In this document: in pieces, positions 46,980 through 56,717 of the stretch
How positions within the stretch are numbered: the stretch's first letter is position 1
Layout: each line of letters begins with the position of its first letter
The notes under the pieces: model-generated
The model's database searches: none
What the model saw: the letters and a program-made list of their open reading frames with translations, nothing else
Told to the model about the DNA's origin: nothing
Program-made: the position numbers and the translations under genes
Assembly: GCA_001247695.2 (NCBI GenBank)
Contig: LGRX02014832.1
Coordinates: 27,745 to 91,744 of the forward strand
Reading direction: 5' to 3'
Source of the DNA: Cymbomonas tetramitiformis
Lineage: Eukaryota > Chlorophyta > Pyramimonadophyceae > Pyramimonadales > Pyramimonadaceae
Length of the DNA stretch: 64,000 nucleotides

Positions 46980-49900
46980 TCAGCCACTCTCAGGCTGGTC
47001 AGCAGTGCCGAGTTCAGCGGTCGGACGCAAAGTAAATAAGAATCCCGAAGTGAATTGTAAGCTGTCTGTCATAGATTGAGCACCACCAGGCCCAAGCGGG
47101 CAAGGTGGATCCACAGCAGAAAGTAAAGTGACAGAAGATCGCAAAGATTCCAAAACCACCGAAGAGCTTAAATAAGCAGAACCCCACGGCGGTTTGAGCA
47201 TTGAAGAAGAGGATACAAGAACTCCATCATCCGGCGGCCAATCACGGATGTTCAGAGAACCAAGCGGCGGATCCGAAGCAAAGAGATCTCCAGTAGACCG
47301 ACGGACGGTGGCTCCGGGCTCAACCAGGCCCCTGTCACCACCGCCCACGGTAACCAGAGATGCCGTAGCGCTGGCCAGCAAGGAGCAACAAAGCACAGAA
47401 GTCATTAATGCACATCGTAGAAAGCTCGGCGGAGTCCGCGGACGGTACATCGGAGCCAGAGTGGCTACTGGCGATGCTCCCCCGTCAGCAAGGCCAGAGT
47501 CAGAGCCATGCCCAAGAGTGCCGAAGGAGCCAAAAGTCAATTGCTGCCCGCCGTCAGAGCCAGTGTCAGAGCCGTGGTCATCGCCAGAGACTTCAGAGCC
47601 AATGTCAGAAGCCTCAATCCTCATGCCAGCAAACAGCGGAACCGGTGCAGAGTCGCCAAGCTGGAGTGACGGGACAGAGTCAGGCAAGCCAAGAGGGTCA
47701 GGGACAACCACCGGCGGGTCATGAGCCGCAGGCACACCACCAGCCACGAGTGCAGAGGGATGCCGAACCGCAGGCGGTGGCGGCATCGAGTCCCGAGCAC
47801 CCGAGTGGAACGTGGCCAGACCAAACTGAGCCATGCCGTCATCGTCAGGCACGGTGGCGGAAGCCGTCGCATCCTGAAAGTGCCGCAGAGAGGTGGGCTC
47901 AGCTGTCACAAATGAATGCGCGGACAGCTCACACACCTCTGGACGGCCCTCCATAGTGCAGAGCGACTCGAAAGCCTGCTCATCGCCAGCGTCGTAGAAC
48001 CGCTGGAAACGAACAGCCAAGCAGTCTGACTCATAGTCCTCGACTACACCACAATAGTGGGCAGACTGAGGACCGTCGTTGGGGCATTCAGCATGCCAGT
48101 GCTTGAAACCACTTTGTGCGCACTCCGCATTTCTGCAGTGAGGCACGAAGGCACCGCTCTTCTTGTCAAATGAGACAGGAGGAGCAGTGCCAAGTGGTTT
48201 AACACCAGCACGATGAAGCTTTGCAGCAGAGCGGGGAAGGTGTTTGCCCGTAGGCGGTGACCCTTCCCGCTTCTGCCGCTTTAGGTCACGAATGTCCTGC
48301 TGCATGCGCTCCAGCTGCTTCTCGGCAGACTGGACAACGCCGCAGCCAGGTCAGACGCGCCATCGCCGAATGACAAAACAGAAACAGGGGTGTCAGAGAC
48401 TTTCAGGCCGTGGCGGAACTGCTCCCGCACACGAGCCTGAATAGTCAAAAGAGACACGCCCTGCCGCTGGTCAGCCCGAGCCAAGGAATTAGCCAAATCA
48501 CGGTACAAAGCCGAATTGCCGAGAGCCTTGAGAAATTGCCGCTTCACCGCGTCCTCTGGCAAGTTGTGGGAACGCTGAACGTCCCGCAACAGGCCATTGA
48601 ACTCACGGATGCCGCGGTCAGGATCTCCGCTGCTGGGGATGCGAACCGCCAGCAGCGACTCAAAAGAGTCAAAGGGCTCTGAGCGTTCCTGGAGCATGCG
48701 TACCACCTCTAGGGCAGCACGCTTGCCATCTCCAGGAACGTCAGACCCAGAGGGGGAATAGTATCGGTCCACTCCGTCTGTGTGGACGGACGGACGGACG
48801 GACGGACAGTGGACCAAACGTTCTTAACATTCTAAGATTTCGCAAAATAGGGCTCCCATACTTAAGCCCATACTTAAGGAGGGTAACGCGTCGGCCCGCG
48901 TCGACGCCTGCGTTTTCCCATACTTAAGAAAAATTAATTTTTTTCTTCATACTTAAGGAATGTACACTGACTCCCCCCTCCCCCCCTAACCAGGGACTCA
49001 GGGGGTATAACCCAGTCGCATGCGAGTGCCAAACGTGCGTCAGAGAGACGAACCTAACCACAGAGGTTGACAATCGTATACGATTGTCACACGTGAGTCT
49101 GGTTGTCGGACCTAGTGCACCTGCTTGACAATCGTATACGATTCGGTTTACCAGTTCGACGGCTTGCGTCTTGTCTTTGCGCATGTGAAGAAGCATCGGG
49201 GTGTGGTAAGGGTTGGAAACAAGGCATGGTAACGGAAGAGATATTGGCACGGTATACGGGACATCAAAGCATGATTACCGTATCGCGAGAGGAGCCGGCA
49301 TGGTTTCCTAAGGTACCATGAAAAATGAATTATTTTATGAAAATGTACCCTATAGACACGACAAAAATGAAAAAAAAATGAAACACGTTTGACAATCGTA
49401 TACGATTGTCAAGCTCTGTCGTTGAGTTCGTCTCTCGACGCACGTTTGCCACTCCTGGACAGCCCAGGTTATACCCCGGTAGTCCACTGGTTAGGGGGAG
49501 GGGAGTTAGTGTATATTCCTTAAGTATGAAGAAAAAATTAATTTTTCTTTAAGTATGGAAAACGTAGGCGTCGACGCGGGCCGACGCGTTACACTCCTTA
49601 AGTATGGGCTTAAGTATGGGCGCCCTAATTTACGAGGATCTTAGAATGTTAAAATCTTCAATCCCATATCCGTCCGTCAATCCGTCATCCGCGATGGACG
49701 GGCGAGTGGACAGACGGACAGACGGACGACTTTCGTGGACCAATACCTCTCGACCCAGAGGCCTCAAGCCAATCACGAGCAGGCGAGCCAGGCCGAGCCA
49801 GAAAGGTCAGAGCCGAGAGCAGCAACTCATTGGCCTCATGCCTAGCCTCACAGTCATGTTGGCCAAGTCAAACAGGGGAGCAAATGCCTGTGACTGGAGT

Positions 49901-50205
49901 AGAAACTGTGCGCGAAGCTCATGCATAAGCTGTGAAAAAATGTCCACTGCGTCTGTCTCTGTACCAGCGAAGCGCTCCGATTTGTCTCCGAGAATTTTGG
50001 TGGCAACGACCTTGGCAACCTTTCTGTCGAAATTGTCTCGAGCTAGCTGCTGACATTTTTCAAGAATCTCTCTCGCAGCTGCGGTGGTCGGAGCCGGCAG
50101 CTGCGGTGTCTGTGGTGTCGCTGAGTGCTGTGCACCCACATCATCAAAAATCGTTTCTAATCTACGGACGCGAGACCGCGTCATTCTATTTGCTGTAGCA
50201 ACCAT
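46980..50205 (-). pseudogene. Gag of LTR element B (broken)
   Basis: It starts MVATANRMTRSRVRRLETIF at 50205. The N-terminal domain has ERFAGTETDAV and FAPLFDL. After the foldback insertion (about 48826-49650) it resumes with GDGKRAALEVVRML, a capsid-like helical domain (IREFNGLLRDVQRSHNLPED). Then comes a coiled segment, and a zinc-binding motif CRNAEC, x6, HWHAEC at about 48135-48060. The C-terminal half is acidic and proline/serine-rich with one hydrophobic stretch (SVLCCSLLASATASLV). There is a frameshift near 49830 and another near 48340, where the capsid and C-terminal frames overlap. The order is intact otherwise. It presumably forms the particle of the element. Confidence 0.8.
48826..49650. 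mobile_element. Foldback element with about 270-bp inverted arms
   Basis: Left arm 48826-49110 and right arm 49385-49650 are inverted copies. Both contain TTAACATTCTAAGA at the tip, repeated CCATACTTAAG, CGTCGGCCCGCGTCGACGCC and, at the inner ends, TTGACAATCGTATACGATTG. The spacer is about 275 bp. It splits the gag of element B. A 9-bp direct repeat TGGACCAA with flank lies outside the arms (about 48810 and 49736), but the exact border is uncertain because of GGAC-rich flanks. Confidence 0.82.
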
Positions 50206-50918
50206 GATGGAGAGACAATGGAAAGAGTTGAGCTAATCAAGGGTGGTGGTATAAAATTGTCACAGCGGCCAGATAATCCGTAGAAGTCTCAGCACAACAG
50301 ATCGAAATTCACAGGTCGTGAGCGGAAGAATGAGAGCGGCCAAAATTCACAACGTGTGGAGCGACCTCGCCAGGGCCAGTGGCGCACGATGCAGATCAAC
50401 CCTCGCTGCGACGATACTGCTGTAAAAAAAAACAATCCGTCACAAACTGCTGATCTCCTGCGCAGCGAAGGCGAGCACAACGCGTGCCGCCATCACTGCC
50501 ATGCTAAAAGGCCATACCGCGAGAACAATACACCACCGCCCAAGTGGGCGCTCAACCCCTCCTACGTCCTGCTTAGCCGAACATGGCAACAGCAAGGCGT
50601 TGTGCCATCATCAGAATCACCGGAAAGCCGGTGCGGGCCATAACCTGCGAGAAAGACAGATCCGCTGTCCGGCTAAGCTCGCTGAAGATCAAACTGATAA
50701 TCACATAAACAGTGTCTGGCCGAGGCTTTATGCTCTCGGAAACCCATACAGTGAAACAAGACTGTACTACTGTACTGTACTACTGTACTGTACTACTGTA
50801 CAGTACTACTGTACAGTACAGTGCTAGGATGTCACGGACACGATACGGAAGCAGGGTCAGGCTAGGGGCTAGTCAGAGCCCATAATAACTAGGCCTAAAC
50901 CCGAAGTCCAGCATATAC

Positions 50919-52227
50919 GTTTATGCAGCAGAGGGCAACCCTACGTTGCGCCGCAATTAGTCGAGTTTCTGATATATTTCATGAACTTATAATGATTTTC
51001 GTGCACTTATAGGGTCTTAAGGATGAAAATTTCCAATCATTCACGACTTTTGATGATAAATGATTTTTGGGGGATTTTTCTAGTATGGTGACCCTGCAAA
51101 AGTAGTGGGTAATGATCAAAGTCATCAAGTTTGAGTCGTGGATGCATTATATATCCATATGTGTGAAGGTTTCCTAGTCAAGTGGAGTGTATGTGCATGA
51201 AATATCATATCATAACTCACACAACTCTAAGTAACGAAGAGGTTATGACGTTTTGGGTTTCAACAAGGAGACCCTGATTTTGGGGGGCATTTCTTTGCTC
51301 CAGCCTGCGCATACCCACGAGAAGAAAACGGCACGGCGAGCTCGATGTGTGATGGAAGTAGCACTAGGGTGTGCAAAACATCAAAGTAGATATCAAAATT
51401 GATTTTTTGAGACCTTAATGTGCTCGGACCTTCGCTCCATGGGATCACAATCAGGGACGGGGTGCGATGGAACTCGAAAATTTATAAGTGAAAAACATCC
51501 AAAAAATTAATTTTCTTCACATGCGGCGATAGTTGCCATGGTTATGGCAGGATATCGGCATTCTCATGGGGCAATGCATGTTGCACACTTCGAATACATC
51601 CCAATGAAGAGTCCTATCACCCTATACGAATATATATGGCCATCTACTGAGCGAAAACACCTTCGTAGTTAAAATACTTGTCATAGTACTTTCGAAATTA
51701 ATTAATTTTCAGGTGTTTTATAGCATGAAAGCACACACGACTTACTCACACCTACAGTTGCTTGTAGCCTGCACTCTCATTCAAAATAATTCAAAAGGGT
51801 CCCAAATGAATTTTCTGAGCTGTAACTTTACCCGTGGAACCTGTTGAAAAGGCCCTATAATGGTTTTACTAAAGTACTTGTGACAGTACTGGAGTGCGGG
51901 GCAGAGCCATTAAGAAAACCCGACGTTAAGAAAGCAGCCGTTTGGGGGTACCCAACTCGATGAGTACGGTGGTCAGTTTTTCGGCTAAGAAAATTCCCGA
52001 ATAAGAAACCGTGGTGCTGGCGCCGCAGGCGATTTTTCCTGAAATTATCGCCGTTTAAAGGGTATATCAATGCAAATTAAAGAAAATAGCTGGCTAATTG
52101 AAAGGAAATGGCTTACTATTCTTCGAGTTCTCTTATGACGCCATGGGGGAAGGGGGGTACCCAACTCGATGAGTACGGCTGGCTGGCCCAAAATCCCTGT
52201 TTTCTTAAATATGGGCGATTACTGTAG
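50919..52227. other. Right interior of the 7.2-kb TIR element
   Basis: AT-rich, no coding signal. The sequence GGGGTACCCAACTCGATGAG occurs twice (about 51945 and 52156) in the extra right-arm DNA. Confidence 0.5.
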
Positions 52228-52232
52228 GGCAG

Positions 52233-52553
52233 GAATTCCTGCAACGCACCGTCTTCCCACTCCGGCTCGATCCCGAAGGAATACGCCGAAACGCCGTCGA
52301 GCATCTCCGGCTTGCCCCCTGCCAGAAGGCAAAGCGCATCGAACCGCGCGCCGTCGTGCTCGTCCATGGCCGCCTGAAACTGCTCCGCCAGCAAGTCGTT
52401 CTCGATGTCACCGAGGGAGAAGCTGTGGAAGCTCCTCCCAGCTCCATGCTTGCCGCCGTTCGGGCAGTCACGGTGCCAGTGCCGCGACTCTTCTTTCTTG
52501 CACGTCGAGTTTTGGCAGAACGGGATGAAGTCACCGCTTCCCTTGTGGAAAGC
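52233..52553 (-). pseudogene. R1 gag, middle block with zinc-binding motif
   Basis: It encodes FHKGSGDFIPFCQNSTC, then HWHRDCPNGG, which is the same zinc-binding motif as in element B, then LAEQFQAAMDEHDGARFDAL. It continues in frame from the block ending at 60797 once the hAT element and one AACACGCC copy are removed. Confidence 0.85.
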
Positions 52554-52969
52554 AACACGCCCAGAGTGGAGACTTACGGCTTACGGTGAATACGGTTACG
52601 GCGAGGCAAAATCACCGTATTGCGTATATACGGCGTATTTACGGCGTAACGCGGGATATTACGGCGGTTTACGGTGATAGGACGCGAGAGAAAAGGTGAA
52701 AATCCGAGCGAAGAACTGAAAACAGGGGGGGAACACAGAGAAGAGAAAGGCGCGGAGGCCTGGAGGCGGTGAGATGTAATAATGCGGTGAGATGTAATAA
52801 CGAGGTGAGATGTAATAACCAAGAGAGAAGGGAAAAGAGAAAGGGGAAAAAAGAATTATTCCAGACAGATTTCATTATTGACAGCAAAAATTATGATTCA
52901 AGATAGATAACATTCTTCACAGCATATAACATTATTCCAAACAGATAACATTCTTCACAACATACATTA

Positions 52970-53380
52970 CTAATCACTGTCATTCGCTGCTTCTTCCTCA
53001 TCGGAGGTATTCTCCTCTGAGTTAATGTCAGCATCCCATAGGATAACCGGCTCCTCATACTCTACATTTTCTAACTTGTCAAGCACTTGCAAGTTATGAT
53101 GGACATAAATCTCACGCTCATGGGTGGAATGCTTCATCCTATTGCGCTTCTTGGACTTAATGTAATCCGCCTCGTTGTTGATACGTTCGCACGAGCTGGA
53201 GCATGCAACTTGAGACAGAACCCTGATAGCAAACCTCTGCAGGTCTGGGGTCATACTTCCTCAAGATAGCCACCACTTGTATCCTGGAAGTATTGTTGCT
53301 TGCACGAGACAATGCTCGTCTGCGAAACAACCCTCTGCCATACGAAACCGGATCCACTGGTCCATCACTCGTGGAGCCGT
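52970..53380 (-). pseudogene. hAT transposase, C-terminal dimerisation domain
   Basis: It encodes QWIRFRMAEGCFADEH, then YKWWLS, one stop, PDLQRFAIRVLSQVACSSS, CERINNEADYIKSKKRNR and an acidic tail. SSSxCER with the following Lys/Arg-rich helix is the hAT dimerisation signature. There is at least one in-frame stop, so it is inactive. Confidence 0.85.
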
Positions 53381-53389
53381 CGCACATTC

Positions 53390-54440
53390 CCTGCGGCCAA
53401 TTCCCCCCCTTCGGCAAGGGGGAGGCAGCAAAACGGAAATTCTTCCCCTTCCCCTTAAAGGGGTGGGAAGACCGTCCAGGATAGTAAACATCACGCGGGC
53501 GGGTAGGGCGTAGGTCAGGGGCTCCCCTGGGGTCCAGACCGCCACGTTCACCGTGGCGGTGCCCTGCATCATTGTAAAATGCGCTTGTCAGTTGCTTCGC
53601 TTTCCCTAGTGTGTTGTAGACCCGCTGAATCGCGAGTCCACAGCTCACCAGGGTCAGCTCTGCCTGTGTTTTGACCTTTTCAATCGCGTAGTCCTCGTGC
53701 ACCTGTTTGTAGGTGACGGGACATGTACGACGAAGGAACAAACGTACAGCATCTTCCCTCGAGATGTCGAGGCTGGAGTGTTGCCCTAAGTCCGTCGCAG
53801 CGTTACTGACAGCGTCAGTGAAAGCTTTGATGAACTGTTTGGGGTTCACTCCTGCCGGGACCTCTACTGTGGGTGTAAAGATGAAGTCAGTCTTGTCAAA
53901 ATCCTCCAGGTCAGGCATCACGTCCCTGACTAAGGCAGTTAAAATAACTTTGCCGTCGTCAGGGAAGTAACGATGTGCTTCCCGCACTGAAGCGAGCGCT
54001 GGACCGCCACAGAGATACTCCAACAACTCCTTTAGGAGTTTGTTTGCGTTGGGCATCACTGTGGCGGTGACGTCGTCCAGCCGGAAAGCATGTGCGTAAA
54101 GGGTGTTAAACCGCGTGAGGCGCGAGGTGAGCTCTTCAACGAGGGAGTCAAGTAGTGAGCGAGCATTAGACTCGTCACCACAAAACCTCCACTCGTCGAT
54201 GGCGTCCCCTTTGCCACACAGCTTAGATTTAATTCCCCTTACAAGCGCCTCAATCTTCTGGTGGTCATCCAGGAAAGCTGCTGACTCAGAATCAAACTTC
54301 TTTTCAGCCGCTGATTGTTGAGACGAAGCCGCCACTGGTGTGGGCACCAGTTGATCAAATTGCAATTGTCTCTTAGAAGCACCAGCTGGGTGCGCTCTCA
54401 ATCTTGCTGGCGCCATCAGCTGATACGGTGTAGAGGCCAT
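53390..54440 (-). pseudogene. Gag of a fourth LTR-element family member, 3'-truncated
   Basis: It starts MASTPYQLMAPARLRAHPAG at 54440. It shares DEWRFCGDESNARSLLDSL and MPNANKLLKELLEYL with the other Gags, then PLPKGGNWPQG, which aligns to DLPTGGNWPQS in R1. It abuts hAT transposase sequence at about 53390 without LTR or clear duplication, so a deletion is likely. The frame is intact for about 350 codons. Confidence 0.75.
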
Positions 54441-55014
54441 GCTGAAATTTTACAGTCGCGGTGCTCGAGCGTTAGTCAATAAAATCCAAGAATTCAAAAT
54501 GTTCGGTGATCAAGGTTCTAAAAAATGCACTACAAAGTTCTCGCCAAGAGAAAACAAATTTTCACTTGAGCAATCTATAGAAAATAAGGGCAGGGGCTTC
54601 AAATGCGGGGTCAAAGGTTCAAATTTTACAGCCGCGAAATAGGGTAGGGTAAGAGAGGGTGGCGATCGTGTCGTGAGGCTTGATGTTGACGCGCGTGCTG
54701 CTTCGGAGACTGCGGCTAGCTAGACCGGTCCATCTTAGTCCTAGGCAATTGTGCTCACGAACGGAAAATCATCCCCTCTCTCACTCTACCCCTTTCGTGA
54801 CTAGTGCGTCCTAGAACCTCATGCCCCGATCTTCAGCCCCGAGCCCCTATAAAGGCTTTAGCCAGCCATAATTGGCGGTTTTAACTAACCACCTTAGGCC
54901 GGTGGTGGGCGCAAACCTGTGAAAACAAACACACAGTGAAGCACTACAAGTCAGGTGCTACGCTCGCATATGTCAACCGTGAAACTGTGAAGCTATACAC
55001 AAGATAATACGATG
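54441..55014. other. Gag leader and 3'-end remnant of another element
   Basis: CCACCTTAGGCCGGTGGTGG at about 54887 followed by AAACCTGTGAAAACAAACAC matches the hairpin found just inside the 3' LTR of R1. This is probably the end of yet another family member. LTR borders were not found. Confidence 0.45.
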
Positions 55015-55487
55015 TGTTATAGCTTCCGCCGAAAGAATGTGATGACAGCCCCTAAGGTGTCAGATGTGGAAATGACAGATGCTATGAACTGTCTGACTAC
55101 CGAAGTCGATATCGGAGATGGCGCTGATGACAGTGAAGAAGTCATAGTATTCGAACCATATCGGTGATGACACAGATGACGATGACACTGTCGGCGTGCC
55201 AAATCCAGCAAGAATGGCTTAAGTATGTGTCACAACTATAATGGAATATTTCTATGATGTAATATATATATGCTACACCGGGGGAATTTGTCGTTGAAGG
55301 CCGATTCTATGAGTGGGCGGATGAGGAAAGCTGCGAGGAGTACTACATAGACACATCCAAGAAATGTCTGACATATTCGCATCATGTCGTGTGTGTGGAA
55401 GTGACAATGACCAGACGCAAATACCGCGGTAAGGAGTTTTATAGGTTGACCGATGCTGAGCACCAGCGCATCCTAGGGTTGTTGTGA
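55015..55487 (+). CDS. Two coding segments, unknown protein
   Basis: From 55015, 51 codons read MCYSFRRKNVMTAPKVSDVE through an acidic stretch and end at ATATCG|GTGATG, a possible donor. A second frame at about 55267-55487 reads GRFYEWADEESCEEYYIDTS through EFYRLTDAEHQRILGLL to TGA. Composition is strongly protein-like. I find no clear acceptor joining them and no family. It is on the strand opposite to the neighbouring gags and may be a transposon accessory gene or captured host exon. Confidence 0.4.
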
Positions 55488-55544
55488 AGAAGTATAACTA
55501 TCACAGCAGGATAGATCACTAGAATCTTAGAACCCAAACAACAC

Positions 55545-56311
55545 CATGCTGAATAGCATCTAGTCTCGGCGTGTTGTGCATAACGCCCAACAGGGCCCAC
55601 GCAAAATATGCCAACATAACAAGAATTCTGTAATCGATTTGGGTAAATTTCAAATTGCGAGTCCCATCAGGAGTGTTTAAGTGATATGTGAAAAACCTCA
55701 TTTCCACGATTGTGTGCACGCCACACGCGCCGAGTGGCGTGGAACGCCAAAACAGGCCCGCGACAGGCCGTAACAGGCAAAAAAATCGATTTCTGTTGAA
55801 ATTTGGGCCAAAAAAATATTTTTTTCAAAAATTTCAAATTGCGATTCCCATCAGGAGTGCTTAGGTGATATGTGGAAACCCTCATTTCCACGAATATGTG
55901 CACTCCACACGCGCGGAGTGACGTAGAACGCCAAAATAGGCCCGCGGCAGGCCGAAACAGGCAAAAAAACGCGATTTCTGTTGAAATTTGGGCAAAAGAA
56001 ATATTTTTTATCCAAATTTCAAAATGCGATTCCCATCAGGAGTGCTTAGTTGATATGTGAAATCCATCATTTCCACGAATGTGTGCACTCCACACGCGCG
56101 GGGTGGCGTAGAACGCCAAAACAGGCCCGCGACAGGCCAAAAAAATCGATTTCTGTTGAAATTTGGGCCAAAAAAATATTTTTTTCCAAAATTTCAAATT
56201 GCGATTCCCATCAGGAGTGCTTAGGTGATATATGAAACCCCTCATTTCCACGAATATGTGCACTCCACACGCGCGGAGTGGCGTAGAACGCCAAAACAGG
56301 CCCGCGACAGG
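55545..56311. repeat. About 184-bp satellite, left block
   Basis: Units share GCGATTCCCATCAGGAGTGC, TTTCCACGAATATGTGCACT, GAACGCCAAAACAGGCC and GTTGAAATTTGGGCC. The array is interrupted at 56311 by LTR element C and resumes at 59734. Confidence 0.9.
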
Positions 56312-56717
56312 TGATCAAACAGGAGATATATGACTATATATATGCTGTTTTGTAACTGTGAAAATGCAGGTGTGCTGGCTCTTGGAATACTAAAGTCAGA
56401 TAAAATAATATGATGTCTGGCTAAGTGTTTCGGGAGCCTGACACTGTGACACAGGCAACACTGCAGGTGACATCCAGGCGAGGGGTGAAACTAAGGGTGC
56501 ACCACTGCTCCCCCCTAAGGGGGGGGGAAAGTCAGCATACCCGTGACACCACCTCACCCCGAAGGAGGGAGGTGCACTGCGGGGCCAGCCGGTACACCCG
56601 GACAGGCGGCTAGAAGAAATGTTAGAATGTTACTCTGAGAGGCCTTTTTCAACCTAGCTAGAAGCAATTCCATGCATGGCGCTAGTAAATTCTCACATCT
56701 CAAGCCCGAATCCAATT

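Larger units (their letters stand above)
46546..50913 (-). mobile_element. LTR element B, gag-only, with target duplication
   Basis: LTRs 46546-46789 (244 bp) and 50646-50913 (268 bp) run from TGCGAGAAAGACAGATCC to GAAGTCCRGCA. They differ mainly by expansion of ACTGTACT repeats. The 5-bp target duplication TATAC lies at 46541-46545 and 50914-50918. Inside the 5' LTR (minus strand) is GGTTATGGCCCGCACC, close to the complement of the initiator tRNA-Met anticodon arm. The single Gag lies at 50205-46980. No pol genes. A foldback element sits in gag. Confidence 0.9.
44992..52227. mobile_element. 7.2-kb TIR element inserted in R1 gag
   Basis: The ends are TACAGTAATC (left) and GATTACTGTAG (right), flanked by GGCAG at 44987-44991 and 52228-52232. 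A second inverted block lies just inside (TTAATGGCT, a 1-3 base gap, then GCCCC). The right arm has about 300 extra bases. No transposase is seen. The interior holds a dimeric satellite and the LTR element 46546-50913. The gag frame reads through after removal. Superfamily is not assigned. Confidence 0.6.
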
